Of a stretch of DNA of 64,000 nt, positions 53,304 to 62,968 are shown piece after piece. How positions within the stretch are numbered: the stretch's first letter is position 1; each line of letters opens with the position of its first letter. Made by a program: the position numbers and the translations under genes. This stretch comes from Methylomonas lenta. GTDB lineage: Bacteria > Pseudomonadota > Gammaproteobacteria > Methylococcales > Methylomonadaceae. Location: contig NZ_LUUI01000092.1 in assembly GCF_001644015.1 (NCBI RefSeq), positions 1-64,000 of the forward strand, read 5' to 3'. The notes below the pieces were generated by a model. That model was not told the origin of the DNA. It ran no database searches and saw only the letters and a program-made list of their open reading frames with translations.

Positions 53304-55148
53304 CTAGGCTCCCAAAAACTCGGCGGTACGTTTCCATAGCTGCAAGCTATCGTCTTTTAGACCAAAATCCGCCCCGGCATCCAGCATAAACTCATGTGCC
53401 AATTTCCCGGCTTGTAAGGTTTCCAGCAGGTTTAATAACAATTTTTGTACATTACCGGCTTCGACACTTTGCAACAAACTCGGCCAGAAAGCCCGATCAT
53501 AAACACCATCCAACAACGCCAATACCCGACCGGTCAAATCCTGTATTTTGGGTTGACTGGATATTTGATCCAAATATTTACGCGCGGCTGACAGCGTGTT
53601 TTTATCGCGTATACCGCGTGCCTCAATTTGTGCCGCCAACCCAGTACCGGGGCTTTGACCGCCAGTGTTTAACAGGTTTTCATAGTCGGCTTTTAGCTGG
53701 GCATATTCTTGCTTGGCGTTGCTCAATTGCTGATTGCTGGTTTGTAGCTGCGCTTGCAGGGTGTTACGAGCTTGCTCGGCAAGTAATAAACGTTGATTCA
53801 GTTGTTCCAATTCGGTATTGGTGGCGGGCAATGCATCCGGCAACTCAAATCCGCGCGCCAATACCACGGTACTGACATGATTTTCGGCAATACGCGCCGG
53901 ACGTCGCAGATAACGCAAAGGCTTATCGCCTACCCTGTCCCACAAATTACGCCAATAATCGGGTTGAACAGTATCGGGCTGCAGGCGTCGCACGGGTCTG
54001 ACACTTAAAGACAACGGCAACAATGTCGGTAATAAACGGGCAGATAAGGCAAAAGGCTCGTTCTCGACCACTGCCGTCGGTGTTTCCAGGCGGCGGGCGT
54101 AAAAATTAAAATCATCATCGGCCAGCGGCGCCAGTATCATGATCCCAACCTGTTTGTCTTGTCTGAGATCAATCACTTCTTGTTGCATGGCTTCCTGTTC
54201 CAGCACCGGCAAATCTTCCTGCCGTACCGGCATAATGCTGACATTGAAGCTTTCCGGGAAATAACTTTGCAAGCCTGCCTGTGGATCGACCGCTTGTTTT
54301 GGCAAGGAACCCACCGGCGGCAGCCATTGAAAATACTGCTGGGCGGTAAAGGTTTTATTCAACGATGACCAGTTGCGGGTGGTCAGCACATCCTCTAATA
54401 ATTCCTCATAATGCGCGGCCAATAGTTGCTGAAAGGCATTGCTTTGCAAATGAATCCCGGCTGGCCGATATAACAAAGATCTATCCAGCCATAGTCCGAT
54501 ATTCTTATCGATAGCCAATAAACCTAAAGCTACGCCATCGTCAGGAATTTCTGGCAAGGGTGCTATCTGGCTGAAAAATTGGCCAGCCAAAGCCGCCCGC
54601 GTGCTTAATTCGCCACCGGATGGAAAAGTTACACTTAAAGGCAGCAATACCAGTTCCACGCCTTCTTCATAGCTATTGATACGCGGCTCTGTGGTTTTGC
54701 CTATGTCTTCCGGGTAGGTTTCGGCGATACCGACGCCTTTTTCGCTATATTGCAACACCACGGCATACAAACCGCGATTGAAATAACGTAGCGGCGGTTG
54801 ATTGAGAGTGGCGATAGTGGCGCGTTCGGTCAAATCAACTTTTAGCCTGTTAACCGCCTCCAATACCCGCCCGGAAGCTGTGATAGCCAAGCCGGGACTG
54901 ACGGTTATTTGCTGATCGGTGCTTAATTCGGCTGTTAAGCCTTTAACCACGCCTGCGCCCAGCACCCGCCCGGTTTGTAATAGACGCTCGTCAAGATACT
55001 GCTGATCGCGGGTTAAATCCGAAGCTTTTAATAAACGACCGTCAAAATAATTGCTGCGGGATAAAAAAGGATCCAGGCTGCTCTTACGCAAGCCTTCCTG
55101 ACTGATTTCCGGGATCACGAAAGGCTGAAATCCGATGGCATGAGACAT
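53304..55148 (-). CDS. Fibre/baseplate-like eCIS protein, paralogue 2
   Basis: A 614-residue protein that starts with a receptor-like domain: NYFDGRLLKASDLTRDQQYL, then GAGVVKGLTAEL, and VSPGLAITASGRVLEAV. Repeats of the barrel-like pattern follow up to residue 400. A coiled coil (residues about 430-480; LNQRLLLAEQARNTLQAQL) and a short C-terminal helical domain end it. The long coil would form a trimeric or dimeric stalk, as in tail fibres. The motif set is shared with its two neighbours. Confidence 0.6.
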   Translation of the reverse strand: MSHAIGFQPFVIPEISQEGLRKSSLDPFLSRSNYFDGRLLKASDLTRDQQYLDERLLQTGRVLGAGVVKGLTAELSTDQQITVSPGLAITASGRVLEAVNRLKVDLTERATIATLNQPPLRYFNRGLYAVVLQYSEKGVGIAETYPEDIGKTTEPRINSYEEGVELVLLPLSVTFPSGGELSTRAALAGQFFSQIAPLPEIPDDGVALGLLAIDKNIGLWLDRSLLYRPAGIHLQSNAFQQLLAAHYEELLEDVLTTRNWSSLNKTFTAQQYFQWLPPVGSLPKQAVDPQAGLQSYFPESFNVSIMPVRQEDLPVLEQEAMQQEVIDLRQDKQVGIMILAPLADDDFNFYARRLETPTAVVENEPFALSARLLPTLLPLSLSVRPVRRLQPDTVQPDYWRNLWDRVGDKPLRYLRRPARIAENHVSTVVLARGFELPDALPATNTELEQLNQRLLLAEQARNTLQAQLQTSNQQLSNAKQEYAQLKADYENLLNTGGQSPGTGLAAQIEARGIRDKNTLSAARKYLDQISSQPKIQDLTGRVLALLDGVYDRAFWPSLLQSVEAGNVQKLLLNLLETLQAGKLAHEFMLDAGADFGLKDDSLQLWKRTAEFLGA

Positions 55149-55163
55149 GTCATTCTCCTTTGA

Positions 55164-56105
55164 TTAAGGGGCTACAGACCGATGCAGGCTAAGTAGCTGC
55201 TGCGGCGTGGTGACGAAAGGTCTGAGCAAATTATTGATTTGCATGCGTTGCGGATTACTCACCACTTTGCGATCCGGGTTTAGCTGTATGCGAATCCGCG
55301 CCAGCAAGGTACGCGCAGCCTCAGCTTCAGTGGCCTGCATCTGCAAAGCGTTTTTATCGGTGCCCAAAGCATGCAGCATGGCGGCATTCAAGCTCAACAA
55401 GCCTTCGGCATTGTCTTGCGCCGTCAAATAGGTTTGTTCCACCGGATTTAATGGCGCAGATGGAACAGCCGGCACCTGTCCATGGACATGACCGCCTTGT
55501 AACGGGTCCAGATAAGCCGGTGGTCCCCAGGGGGCAAAAGCCGCATCCTCGAATAAGGGTTTTTCCGGAATCAATTCCAGTAATAGGCAATCCTTCAAGC
55601 GACTGGGTTGCACCGGATCGGTACCGGCATTTATCTGCGTCGCCATCACCGGCTGCAAACCGCTAGGTTGTTCTTGATAACGAAAGCAGATTTTTAACCA
55701 CAAACTGTTATCCGAGCCATCAAAGCCACCATTGGCAACCTGCCAGATACGGTCTTTATCGCTATGCGCTTCCAGCCAGTCTTGTAAATTGATGCAGTAA
55801 GGTTCATACGAACTCACCTCACGCCCCAGACCGTCTATAGCAATGCCGGGCGACACTATGAGTTTGGTCAAAATATGTTGATCGATATTTTCCGGTTCTT
55901 CGGCCTGCAGACTCACTACCAATCCGGTCACCGTACCGTAACCGTGCAGCCAGTATTGATGTCGGACCAGGCGGCGGCGATGATAATCCTGTTCGCTAGT
56001 CGTCGCTTCCACCCCCAGCAACATGCCCGGCTCGAACACTACTCGCTTCAAAGGCTGTTCGAATTTGCCGTCGCTGATCAGACTCTGGTCTTGCATTGCT
56101 GTCAT
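55164..56105 (-). CDS. Fibre/baseplate-like eCIS protein, paralogue 1
   Basis: A 313-residue protein, the shortest of three with a common N-terminal module: FEPGMLLGVEATTSEQDY, then GYGTVTGLVVSL and VSPGIAIDGLGREVSSY. The middle is a beta-rich region with WLKICFRYQEQPSGL, and the C-terminus a helical stretch ending LLSLHRSVAP. I chose the ATG at 56105, after AGGAGAGTGAC and directly behind the upstream stop; an earlier in-frame Met overlaps the preceding gene. A role as fibre or baseplate adaptor is inferred from context. Confidence 0.6.
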   Translation of the reverse strand: MTAMQDQSLISDGKFEQPLKRVVFEPGMLLGVEATTSEQDYHRRRLVRHQYWLHGYGTVTGLVVSLQAEEPENIDQHILTKLIVSPGIAIDGLGREVSSYEPYCINLQDWLEAHSDKDRIWQVANGGFDGSDNSLWLKICFRYQEQPSGLQPVMATQINAGTDPVQPSRLKDCLLLELIPEKPLFEDAAFAPWGPPAYLDPLQGGHVHGQVPAVPSAPLNPVEQTYLTAQDNAEGLLSLNAAMLHALGTDKNALQMQATEAEAARTLLARIRIQLNPDRKVVSNPQRMQINNLLRPFVTTPQQLLSLHRSVAP

Positions 56106-56106
56106 G

Positions 56107-58503
56107 TCACTCTCCTGATGATACGGGGGCGGTTGCCAGTTCCGGTGCCAAGGCAATGGCGTTTTGCAACAAGCTGTCGCGGCCCAGATGAATACGATTC
56201 AATATCAGCTTTTTCCAGGCCGGGGTACGTTGCAAATAACTGTCGATTTGCAGCAGCGGCGATAAACCGGGCACAAAGGCATAATCACTGGTCTTGATAG
56301 CCCACTGTAAATGCGCCGGCAATTGTTGCTGCAATATTTGCCTGACAGTTGTCTGCTGTTGCGCAGCCGGGCCGTGCAGAATCACCGACACGCGGTGACT
56401 GTAACGATCGAAAAATTCGGCAACAATGCGTTGATCGTCGGCATTGTCTTTGATCAAATCCGGCGCCAGCAGCGCCAGAAATTCACGGGCGTTTTCCGCG
56501 CTTAAAATCAGACTATCACCGACGATGCTGTTACCGCTTTGGCCGGTGCCGAGCGTTAAAGGATGTTGTTCATCGCTTAAATCCAGTCCCAAAATGGTAG
56601 CCAGAGTGCGACGCAAACGAAAATGTTCAACCGGAATCACCTGGCCGCGACTGACCCCGCCATCGGTGGCGATATCCAAGGCCAGACACAGACCGGCCAT
56701 GCTGCCGCGTTGGCGTTGCAGCTGTCCGCTAAACGTCAGCCAATCGCGCTGGCGTTGCTGCGGCCAATGCGCGGGCAAATCCACCCCCAGCATATTTGCC
56801 AATCCGGGGATCTGAGAATACGGCGCGGATTGCGGATCGACCAGCAATTCGCTAGCGGCGATGCGATCTTCGATAGGCGTCAACATGCCTTCAAAGCCGG
56901 CCAGCAAACGCTCACGAAAATCGGCACTGTTCGCCGGCCGCTGATCGCCAGTCAAAGGCTGCTGATTTTGGTGAAAATGACTGGGCAAATACTGTTGTTG
57001 CCAGGAAAAACGCGGGATATAAGCCCGCATACTGTGTATCGCCGGACTATGCCGACCATCGCCCTGCATTTGCAGTTTTAGCTGTAAAAACCGTCCGCGC
57101 AGTTCTCGCGAGGCGCCGGCTTGACGTTGTAATAAAATCTGATACAAACCCTGATAAGGTTTAAGCGGGGTTTTCCAGCCTGCATAAAACGGCAGCTCGG
57201 AGGCCATGGGTAACCATAATGGCTCCGCTTGCAGCTGCCAATCGGCTTGCGATTTGCCGTCCGGGTCATCGTAAGCGCGGGCAAACACCTGTAAGGCGCA
57301 GCCGGCCGGTATACAAGCTTCCAGATACAAACGATGCCAGAGTACATCCGGAGTGCCGGCATCCAGGGCTTTGTCCAAAACGCACACTCCATTGCGTGGG
57401 AAACGCGCCTGCGGCAAAGCTAATAGAGGCAGCGGTCCTTGCTGGGATTGATAGCGGGTTTTACCATCCAAACCCACCATAAATCTTGCTGATTGCAAGG
57501 ACAGCATACGATAACGCTCACCGCTCAAGCGAGCCGAAGCTTGCTGTTTATCCAAGATTACCACCGGACAGTCCCATTGCTGACGCTCGCTGCCTACCGG
57601 TGTAGCGACCAGTAATGCCAGCCTATCCGGCGCCACTAACGAACAATCGATCGCAAACGGTAGTTCCTCCGGCAGCAAAATATCGATCAGCGCTTGCCCG
57701 ACATCCTCGCTTAAGGCCCGTATCAGCAGGTGCTGGCGATAGGTTGTCGGCAATTTTTCATACACTAGCAGATATAAAAACTCGGCATCGGCGCAGATAG
57801 CCAGCAAACCGTCATAAAACCCTACGTCCTGCCGCCATTGTTGCTGCAAAGCATGCGGGTTGCTAATTTGCGGATAAAACTCTAAGGCCGGTGGATGGTA
57901 AGTCTGCGGTAAGGGCTCGCCTTGGGCCAAACCTAAAGCCGACTGTTGATTACCGTCTGTATCCGTATACTGTCCAGCCAACCAAACCCGGCGCAGATTA
58001 TCCACACATAGACGCTGCGGGACGAAATCCAGCGCACAGGTTTGTTGCCAGCGGCGTTGTAAATCCACCAGCATTAAAACGTTTTCAGCCCCGCTGACCG
58101 CCAAAGCTGCCAGACTGCCGCCACCAATATGTAAATCAACAAAATTACTAAAATCGGGAGCGACAACCGGTGCTAAGCTCAAATCGGCGATACTTTGCGC
58201 ATCCGGCCTTTCGCTGTTGGCTAACATGGCATGCCAATCAGGGCTTTGCCAATCGGCTTTGACTAAAAAATGCTTGCCATCCGGGCTGATAGCACCGATC
58301 TGGCCATAATTATCAATTACCCGTGCAGGAGCATTTTGCCAGGCAAGTAAAGCGTTTTCGGCTGTGATTTCAGGGAAAAAATGCGCTTGCTGTTGTTCCA
58401 GCCGAAACACCTGCTGCTGGCCATCCCAAACAAACTTTAACGAGCGAGTGACAAAATCACTGGCTTGTTTGAGGACTAAAAAGGAGCTGCGATTGCTGTC
58501 CAT
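56107..58503 (-). CDS. Phage tail protein I-like baseplate component
   Basis: A 798-residue protein. The first 480 residues form a beta-propeller-like domain (repeated strands with LAVSGAENVLMLVDLQRRW, LLAICADAEFLYLLVYEKL, GVCVLDKALD). The C-terminal 270 residues match the gpI-like tail protein domain of contractile injection systems (FEGMLTPIEDRIAASELLVD, IPGLANMLGVDLP, QRQRGSMAGLCLALDIATDG). It probably caps the baseplate rim and anchors fibres. It is 4 bp from the gpJ-like gene, in the order J-I normal for P2-like baseplates. Confidence 0.78.
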   Translation of the reverse strand: MDSNRSSFLVLKQASDFVTRSLKFVWDGQQQVFRLEQQQAHFFPEITAENALLAWQNAPARVIDNYGQIGAISPDGKHFLVKADWQSPDWHAMLANSERPDAQSIADLSLAPVVAPDFSNFVDLHIGGGSLAALAVSGAENVLMLVDLQRRWQQTCALDFVPQRLCVDNLRRVWLAGQYTDTDGNQQSALGLAQGEPLPQTYHPPALEFYPQISNPHALQQQWRQDVGFYDGLLAICADAEFLYLLVYEKLPTTYRQHLLIRALSEDVGQALIDILLPEELPFAIDCSLVAPDRLALLVATPVGSERQQWDCPVVILDKQQASARLSGERYRMLSLQSARFMVGLDGKTRYQSQQGPLPLLALPQARFPRNGVCVLDKALDAGTPDVLWHRLYLEACIPAGCALQVFARAYDDPDGKSQADWQLQAEPLWLPMASELPFYAGWKTPLKPYQGLYQILLQRQAGASRELRGRFLQLKLQMQGDGRHSPAIHSMRAYIPRFSWQQQYLPSHFHQNQQPLTGDQRPANSADFRERLLAGFEGMLTPIEDRIAASELLVDPQSAPYSQIPGLANMLGVDLPAHWPQQRQRDWLTFSGQLQRQRGSMAGLCLALDIATDGGVSRGQVIPVEHFRLRRTLATILGLDLSDEQHPLTLGTGQSGNSIVGDSLILSAENAREFLALLAPDLIKDNADDQRIVAEFFDRYSHRVSVILHGPAAQQQTTVRQILQQQLPAHLQWAIKTSDYAFVPGLSPLLQIDSYLQRTPAWKKLILNRIHLGRDSLLQNAIALAPELATAPVSSGE

Positions 58504-58507
58504 ATGG

Positions 58508-60688
58508 CTAACAAATATCCGGAATCACAGGGGTGGGAATCCAGTCTTTTATGGTTTCCCGTTCCGCCGCGCCGCTGACGATACTGGGCGGCAGCGGTGT
58601 TTCACCGCGATTATCGGCTTGCACGCTAATGGCTTGTAACTCCGGCAATTGCCAGGGCTGCAAACTCAGGCTTTGACCTTCAGTCAGCGTCAGCCATTGT
58701 TTATCGCTATTTTGCACATACAACTGCACTGCACCTATCGATTGCACGCCGCTTACCCGGCCGGCAACGGTGCGTAATTCATTCACATCCACAGCCTGCC
58801 CTAACGGCCAGCCCTGTTTTAGTCTGCCCCCCGGCGCTAACGGCCACAAAAACTGCAACAGACTTTGTTCCACAGCCTTATACACCTGCTGCCGGGTTTG
58901 CGGATCTTGTTCCAATACTGATACAGAAATAGCCACCGGCAGATACTCCGGACTCAATACATATAATTCGGTACCTAGCAAACTGCGCTGACTTAAATAG
59001 CCGTATACATCTTTCAATAAGCCAACGCTGGTTCTAGGAAAGGCCGCGATCGCCATTTCGGCAGGCGGCAACACGAAAATACTGATCACACCCGGCACAT
59101 TAAAACGGGCGGTGGCCAAGCTGGACCCCGGTAAAAAGCCGGTAATTAACTCGGCTTTTGCTACCGGATTAACCGGATTATCCAAAGCCAGCCGGGTAAA
59201 ATCATCCCGGGTTACGGCCCGGTTGCGATGACTTAAAAATGCTGAGATGCGTTGTTCCATCTGCGACACGGATTCGGCATCGATACCACCCGTGGTAGGC
59301 CAGTCCTGCCGCACTTGCAATCCGGCTGCGGCATTTTCCAATACCTTAATACTATTGCCAGGTAAGTTACCCGCTACACCGCCGCCATACCGATAATAAG
59401 CCGCTCTGACGCGTTTGCCGCGGGCCGGCAACTTGCCGCGATAACCGTCGCCAAACCGCAACCTGCCTTCCGCTGCATCCAGCATATAGACCCGATCGTC
59501 GGCATTGGCAGCGCCGAAATGATCCACTCGCCGCCAGGGGATAAATTGTGCATTTTCCTCTACATCGATTTGCAAGGATTCGGCATCGATATTTTGCTGT
59601 GGAAAGGTCAGTTCCTGATCCGGCTGTCCGCTGGCCAACCCCAGCATCAGATCTCTTTCTACACCTTGACCGATTAGATCCACTACATTGACAGCCAAAT
59701 ACGCCAAACTCAGATCAGCTTGCTCAGGACAACGCAAACGCAACCAAAACAGCATTTGTTCGGGTTTAGTCGAGCCGGGTTGTTCCGGCGGGCTGTTGCG
59801 CAAGCCGGCATTGGCTGGGTCGTCAGGTAAATGCGGGGTTAATAAACTAACATCTTTAGGTAAGCGTAAACGCACCACACCGGCCTTGCGGGCACCGTTG
59901 GAACTATCGGCCAATTGTTCTAACGGCAGATAATCAAAATCCACTACACCAGATTGTTGCCAGGCCAGCTCCCAGAGCAAGTTACGCGGCAAGGGTTGGC
60001 TTTCCTGTTCGGCCAGCAGATCGTCTGCAGGCGCAATACCAATATTTAACGTAATACCGGCCAGATTTTTGCGTAATTCAGTTTTTTGCCCCACCAATGC
60101 CAACGGGATGCTGAAACCTAAATACAAAGCCTTATCGACGCTAGTCGCCAAGACCAAATTGTCCCGCCCCGGCAAAAGATGCCGTGGCCTAAAGGCAATC
60201 GCCGCTTTACCGGCAGGTGAAGTCAAGCGCAGCTGTTCCGGGGTAATGCCCATTTCCGCCAGCTGTTGATCGCTGATGCTTTCTTTACAGACGATATCCA
60301 GCAATAAAGGCGTGGGTTGCAGATCTCCGACGCTACTGAATAATTGCCCGGCAGCCGGAAAATGGCTTTCGGCGGGAATGATGGCGGCCAGATTGGGCGT
60401 GCGCTTGCGAGTGGCATCGATACACACCAGGCCACGGGCCGGCGTTGCAGGCCGACGCGGGATTTGCAATAAATTTAAAAATGCCTGGCGCTGGCGTTCC
60501 GGGATTAAATTGGCCCGATACAAAATGGTTTCGGTCAACCAGGCAAACACATCCACTAAAGCATGCACTGGGTCGCCCGGCACGATTTGAGTCAACTCCG
60601 GCAGACTGTTCAACAAGCGCGCCTTGGCTTCTTCTACCAAGTCATCGAAGCGGCGGTCATCAAGATTGATCATGGGTTTCATAGTCAC
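58508..60688 (-). CDS. Baseplate J-like wedge protein
   Basis: A 726-residue baseplate assembly protein. The N-terminal motif PGDPVHALVDVFAWLTETILYRANLIPERQRQAFLNLL (residues 38-75; quoted in parts: VHALVDVFAWLTETI and NLIPERQRQAF) is the hallmark of the large 'putative baseplate assembly protein' type of eCIS loci. The gpJ core follows with GRLRFGDGYRGKLPARG, YRYGGGVAGN, DAESVSQMEQRISAFL and a C-terminal wedge domain (VAISVSVLEQDPQTRQQ). It forms the baseplate ring around the spike. Start lies at one of two Met (1 or 3). Confidence 0.85.
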   Translation of the reverse strand: MTMKPMINLDDRRFDDLVEEAKARLLNSLPELTQIVPGDPVHALVDVFAWLTETILYRANLIPERQRQAFLNLLQIPRRPATPARGLVCIDATRKRTPNLAAIIPAESHFPAAGQLFSSVGDLQPTPLLLDIVCKESISDQQLAEMGITPEQLRLTSPAGKAAIAFRPRHLLPGRDNLVLATSVDKALYLGFSIPLALVGQKTELRKNLAGITLNIGIAPADDLLAEQESQPLPRNLLWELAWQQSGVVDFDYLPLEQLADSSNGARKAGVVRLRLPKDVSLLTPHLPDDPANAGLRNSPPEQPGSTKPEQMLFWLRLRCPEQADLSLAYLAVNVVDLIGQGVERDLMLGLASGQPDQELTFPQQNIDAESLQIDVEENAQFIPWRRVDHFGAANADDRVYMLDAAEGRLRFGDGYRGKLPARGKRVRAAYYRYGGGVAGNLPGNSIKVLENAAAGLQVRQDWPTTGGIDAESVSQMEQRISAFLSHRNRAVTRDDFTRLALDNPVNPVAKAELITGFLPGSSLATARFNVPGVISIFVLPPAEMAIAAFPRTSVGLLKDVYGYLSQRSLLGTELYVLSPEYLPVAISVSVLEQDPQTRQQVYKAVEQSLLQFLWPLAPGGRLKQGWPLGQAVDVNELRTVAGRVSGVQSIGAVQLYVQNSDKQWLTLTEGQSLSLQPWQLPELQAISVQADNRGETPLPPSIVSGAAERETIKDWIPTPVIPDIC

Positions 60689-60716
60689 CTTCGTATTTAC
60701 GCTGCCGAAAAATATT

Positions 60717-61112
60717 TCATCTGCCGCTACCCAGTTGCAGGCTCAAATCCAACTGCCCGGAACCGCCATTTTGCCGAATCCGATAATGTATGCTGACGTT
60801 GACGACGCTAATCTGTTCCCTATCGGGTAACACTTGCACACTGGTCAGTTCCACCCGCGGTTCCCAACGGGTCACGCTGCGAAACACAGCATCTTTGATC
60901 AGATTGCGGGTGGTTTCGTTATTGGGCTGATGAATATAGTTATACAAACCGGCACCAAAATCAGGTCGCATCAGACGTTCGCCGGGACGGGTGGCCAGGA
61001 TGTTCCAGATCACCTGCCGAATGCTGGGATTATCCTCGGCATAACGTAATTGACCGTTTTCCAATTCAATCTCCAACGGCCAGCTCAATAAGGGCGATAA
61101 GCGACTGTTCAT
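60717..61112 (-). CDS. gp25-like baseplate wedge protein
   Basis: A 131-residue protein of the GPW/gp25 family, with the conserved lysozyme-like fold segments LSWPLEIELENGQLRYAED, VIWNILATRPGERLMRPDFGAGL and RYRIRQNG-type final strands. It is the equivalent of T4 gp25/Afp9, bridging the sheath ring to the J-like wedge. The ATG at 61112 overlaps the stop of the membrane-anchored gene as ATGA; an earlier Met would add 13 unconserved residues. It is separated by 28 bp from the J-like gene. Confidence 0.9.
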   Translation of the reverse strand: MNSRLSPLLSWPLEIELENGQLRYAEDNPSIRQVIWNILATRPGERLMRPDFGAGLYNYIHQPNNETTRNLIKDAVFRSVTRWEPRVELTSVQVLPDREQISVVNVSIHYRIRQNGGSGQLDLSLQLGSGR

Positions 61113-62968
61113 TTGGGTTTGGGAATCAAAGTTATGGCATAAGGCAGCCATTGAAAAAACAAATTCAGCAGATTCAACACTATCATCAACAGCAACATGG
61201 CGCAGATGGTAATCACCGGCAGGCTAAAGCTGATAATCCATTCCAAACCAAAACTGTTACCGCTTTTTTCTGTCGGCGGCATTTCCAGACCGATTTTTTT
61301 TAAGGTTGCCGCCAAATCCTTGGGGGCGACAAAGGTGGCACCTTTGGCCAAGCCGCGTTTTAAATCGGACAATTTCGGCATTTGTATGGCTTGCGGCCGG
61401 CTGGCCTCCGGATCAAACGGTGCCGCCACCCGAAATGTTTCGCTGTTGCTGCCCCAGACGATTTGTTCGCAGCCTTTGTCATCCCGATACCGAACAAAGG
61501 GTTTGATGTAATAGCTATCGCCCGGGTTTTGTTGGTAGCGTGGAATTTGTAAACTGTCTACATAGTCCTGGGTATGGTTTATCGAGCGCTCGAACAGGTG
61601 CTCTCTTAGCGTCATTGCCTGTTGTTCGTTGATAAATAAATGCCAGTCTGCTTCCAGATTAAGCAAAATATCCGCCTGCTCCTCGTCAATACTGGCTTTG
61701 GCTAATAACTGAGTTTTGTTGGTATCCAGATAGGTTTGCAGACTTTGCAATTTAAAGTTATCAATATTGGACAAATAACTTTGTAAGGACCTTAAACTGG
61801 CATCGGCAGCACTGATAGCGGCTTGTAAGGCAAACACGGCTGGATTAGCTGCTGCCTGAGCGCGAATTTGTTGGGTTAATGTCGATACCCCTGCCAACCA
61901 TTGCAAGGCTTGCACGGTATCCGCAGCCAAGCGGTCGGCAGCAAAATCATCAGCCTCAAGCAAATTGGGATAGGGTAAACCGGGCTGGCTGGCTCTTTTT
62001 ATCGCCAAGGCCTGAATTTTCTCGCCCAGATTACCGATAGGCAACAGGCTTAAGGCTTCGGCAACCGCTGTACAATTTTGCCCGACCAGGGCTAATTTTT
62101 GTCGCGATTGCTGATAGCGAGCCGTATCCGGCAAACGATAAAAATGCACGTCATTTAATAAGGCATTCAAAGGTTTATTGGCGGCTATTGAGCTGTCCAG
62201 TAATTGATAACGACTGACCAATTGATTGATAAGCTTGACCAAAGCCGGTTTGGCAGCGGCATTGGTCATTAAATGCCCATCGCCTGCTTGCCAAACCAGA
62301 ACAGAATTTTCAGCCTGATCCTGCCGACCGAAAGGCCAGGGCAAGCTATCGACGAAATAATCCTGCCGACTGCGCTGCTCGATGACATTGGTTTGCACCG
62401 AGCCGGATAAGGGCAAATAGCCATACAGCAAAGTATGTTTGCGTTGCCGGCCATCGGCACGGCTGGCCGTAATCAATTGCGCGTGTAAAGGATAGCTTTC
62501 TTCGCCGCTGGGCAAAGGCTCGGGTAAACGTGGCCGAATCAATTTTTGCCGACGTAATTGCCGTACATGATCCGGGTCATCGTCTTTATTATTACCGGCC
62601 TGCCAACCTTGAGCCACACCATTGGTTTGCAGCCAGCGACTGCCATCGCGACGCCGCACCACGAATCCGGCTGAAGTAATGTTTTGCGGATTGAAGGCCG
62701 GACTGGCAAAGGTATCGCACACCACCTCGCAACTCACCATGTAAAATGTGCGATGTACCGGCAAGCGCAACCAGGGCTGGCTTTTGTCGTCGGCAAAGCG
62801 ATCTTCGAAACGCCAGTTTTGCCCCCGATTACCTTGTAATGTACCTTGTTGCATGGCCTGCAAATGCCGAGTAACGAAATCCTCATCCAGATAGCGATGG
62901 ATCAGGCAGCCATCGCCCTCATCGGCATAATACGGCGCCCGCAGCACGGGTTTATGTTGGGCTACCAT
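61109..62968 (-). CDS. Unknown eCIS protein with C-terminal membrane helices
   Basis: A 619-residue protein with a soluble N-terminal part and one or two hydrophobic segments near residues 575-612 (LEWIISFSLPVITICAMLLLMIVL, quoted in part: PVITICAMLLLMIVLNLL, then FFQWLPYAITLI). The soluble region starts with RAPYYADEGDGCLIHRYLD and includes a helical stalk (residues 380-460). I find no known domain. Its place between spike and gp25 genes suggests that it sits at the baseplate and could tether the machine to a membrane. It overlaps the spike gene by 7 bp. Confidence 0.65.
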   Translation of the reverse strand: MVAQHKPVLRAPYYADEGDGCLIHRYLDEDFVTRHLQAMQQGTLQGNRGQNWRFEDRFADDKSQPWLRLPVHRTFYMVSCEVVCDTFASPAFNPQNITSAGFVVRRRDGSRWLQTNGVAQGWQAGNNKDDDPDHVRQLRRQKLIRPRLPEPLPSGEESYPLHAQLITASRADGRQRKHTLLYGYLPLSGSVQTNVIEQRSRQDYFVDSLPWPFGRQDQAENSVLVWQAGDGHLMTNAAAKPALVKLINQLVSRYQLLDSSIAANKPLNALLNDVHFYRLPDTARYQQSRQKLALVGQNCTAVAEALSLLPIGNLGEKIQALAIKRASQPGLPYPNLLEADDFAADRLAADTVQALQWLAGVSTLTQQIRAQAAANPAVFALQAAISAADASLRSLQSYLSNIDNFKLQSLQTYLDTNKTQLLAKASIDEEQADILLNLEADWHLFINEQQAMTLREHLFERSINHTQDYVDSLQIPRYQQNPGDSYYIKPFVRYRDDKGCEQIVWGSNSETFRVAAPFDPEASRPQAIQMPKLSDLKRGLAKGATFVAPKDLAATLKKIGLEMPPTEKSGNSFGLEWIISFSLPVITICAMLLLMIVLNLLNLFFQWLPYAITLIPKPK

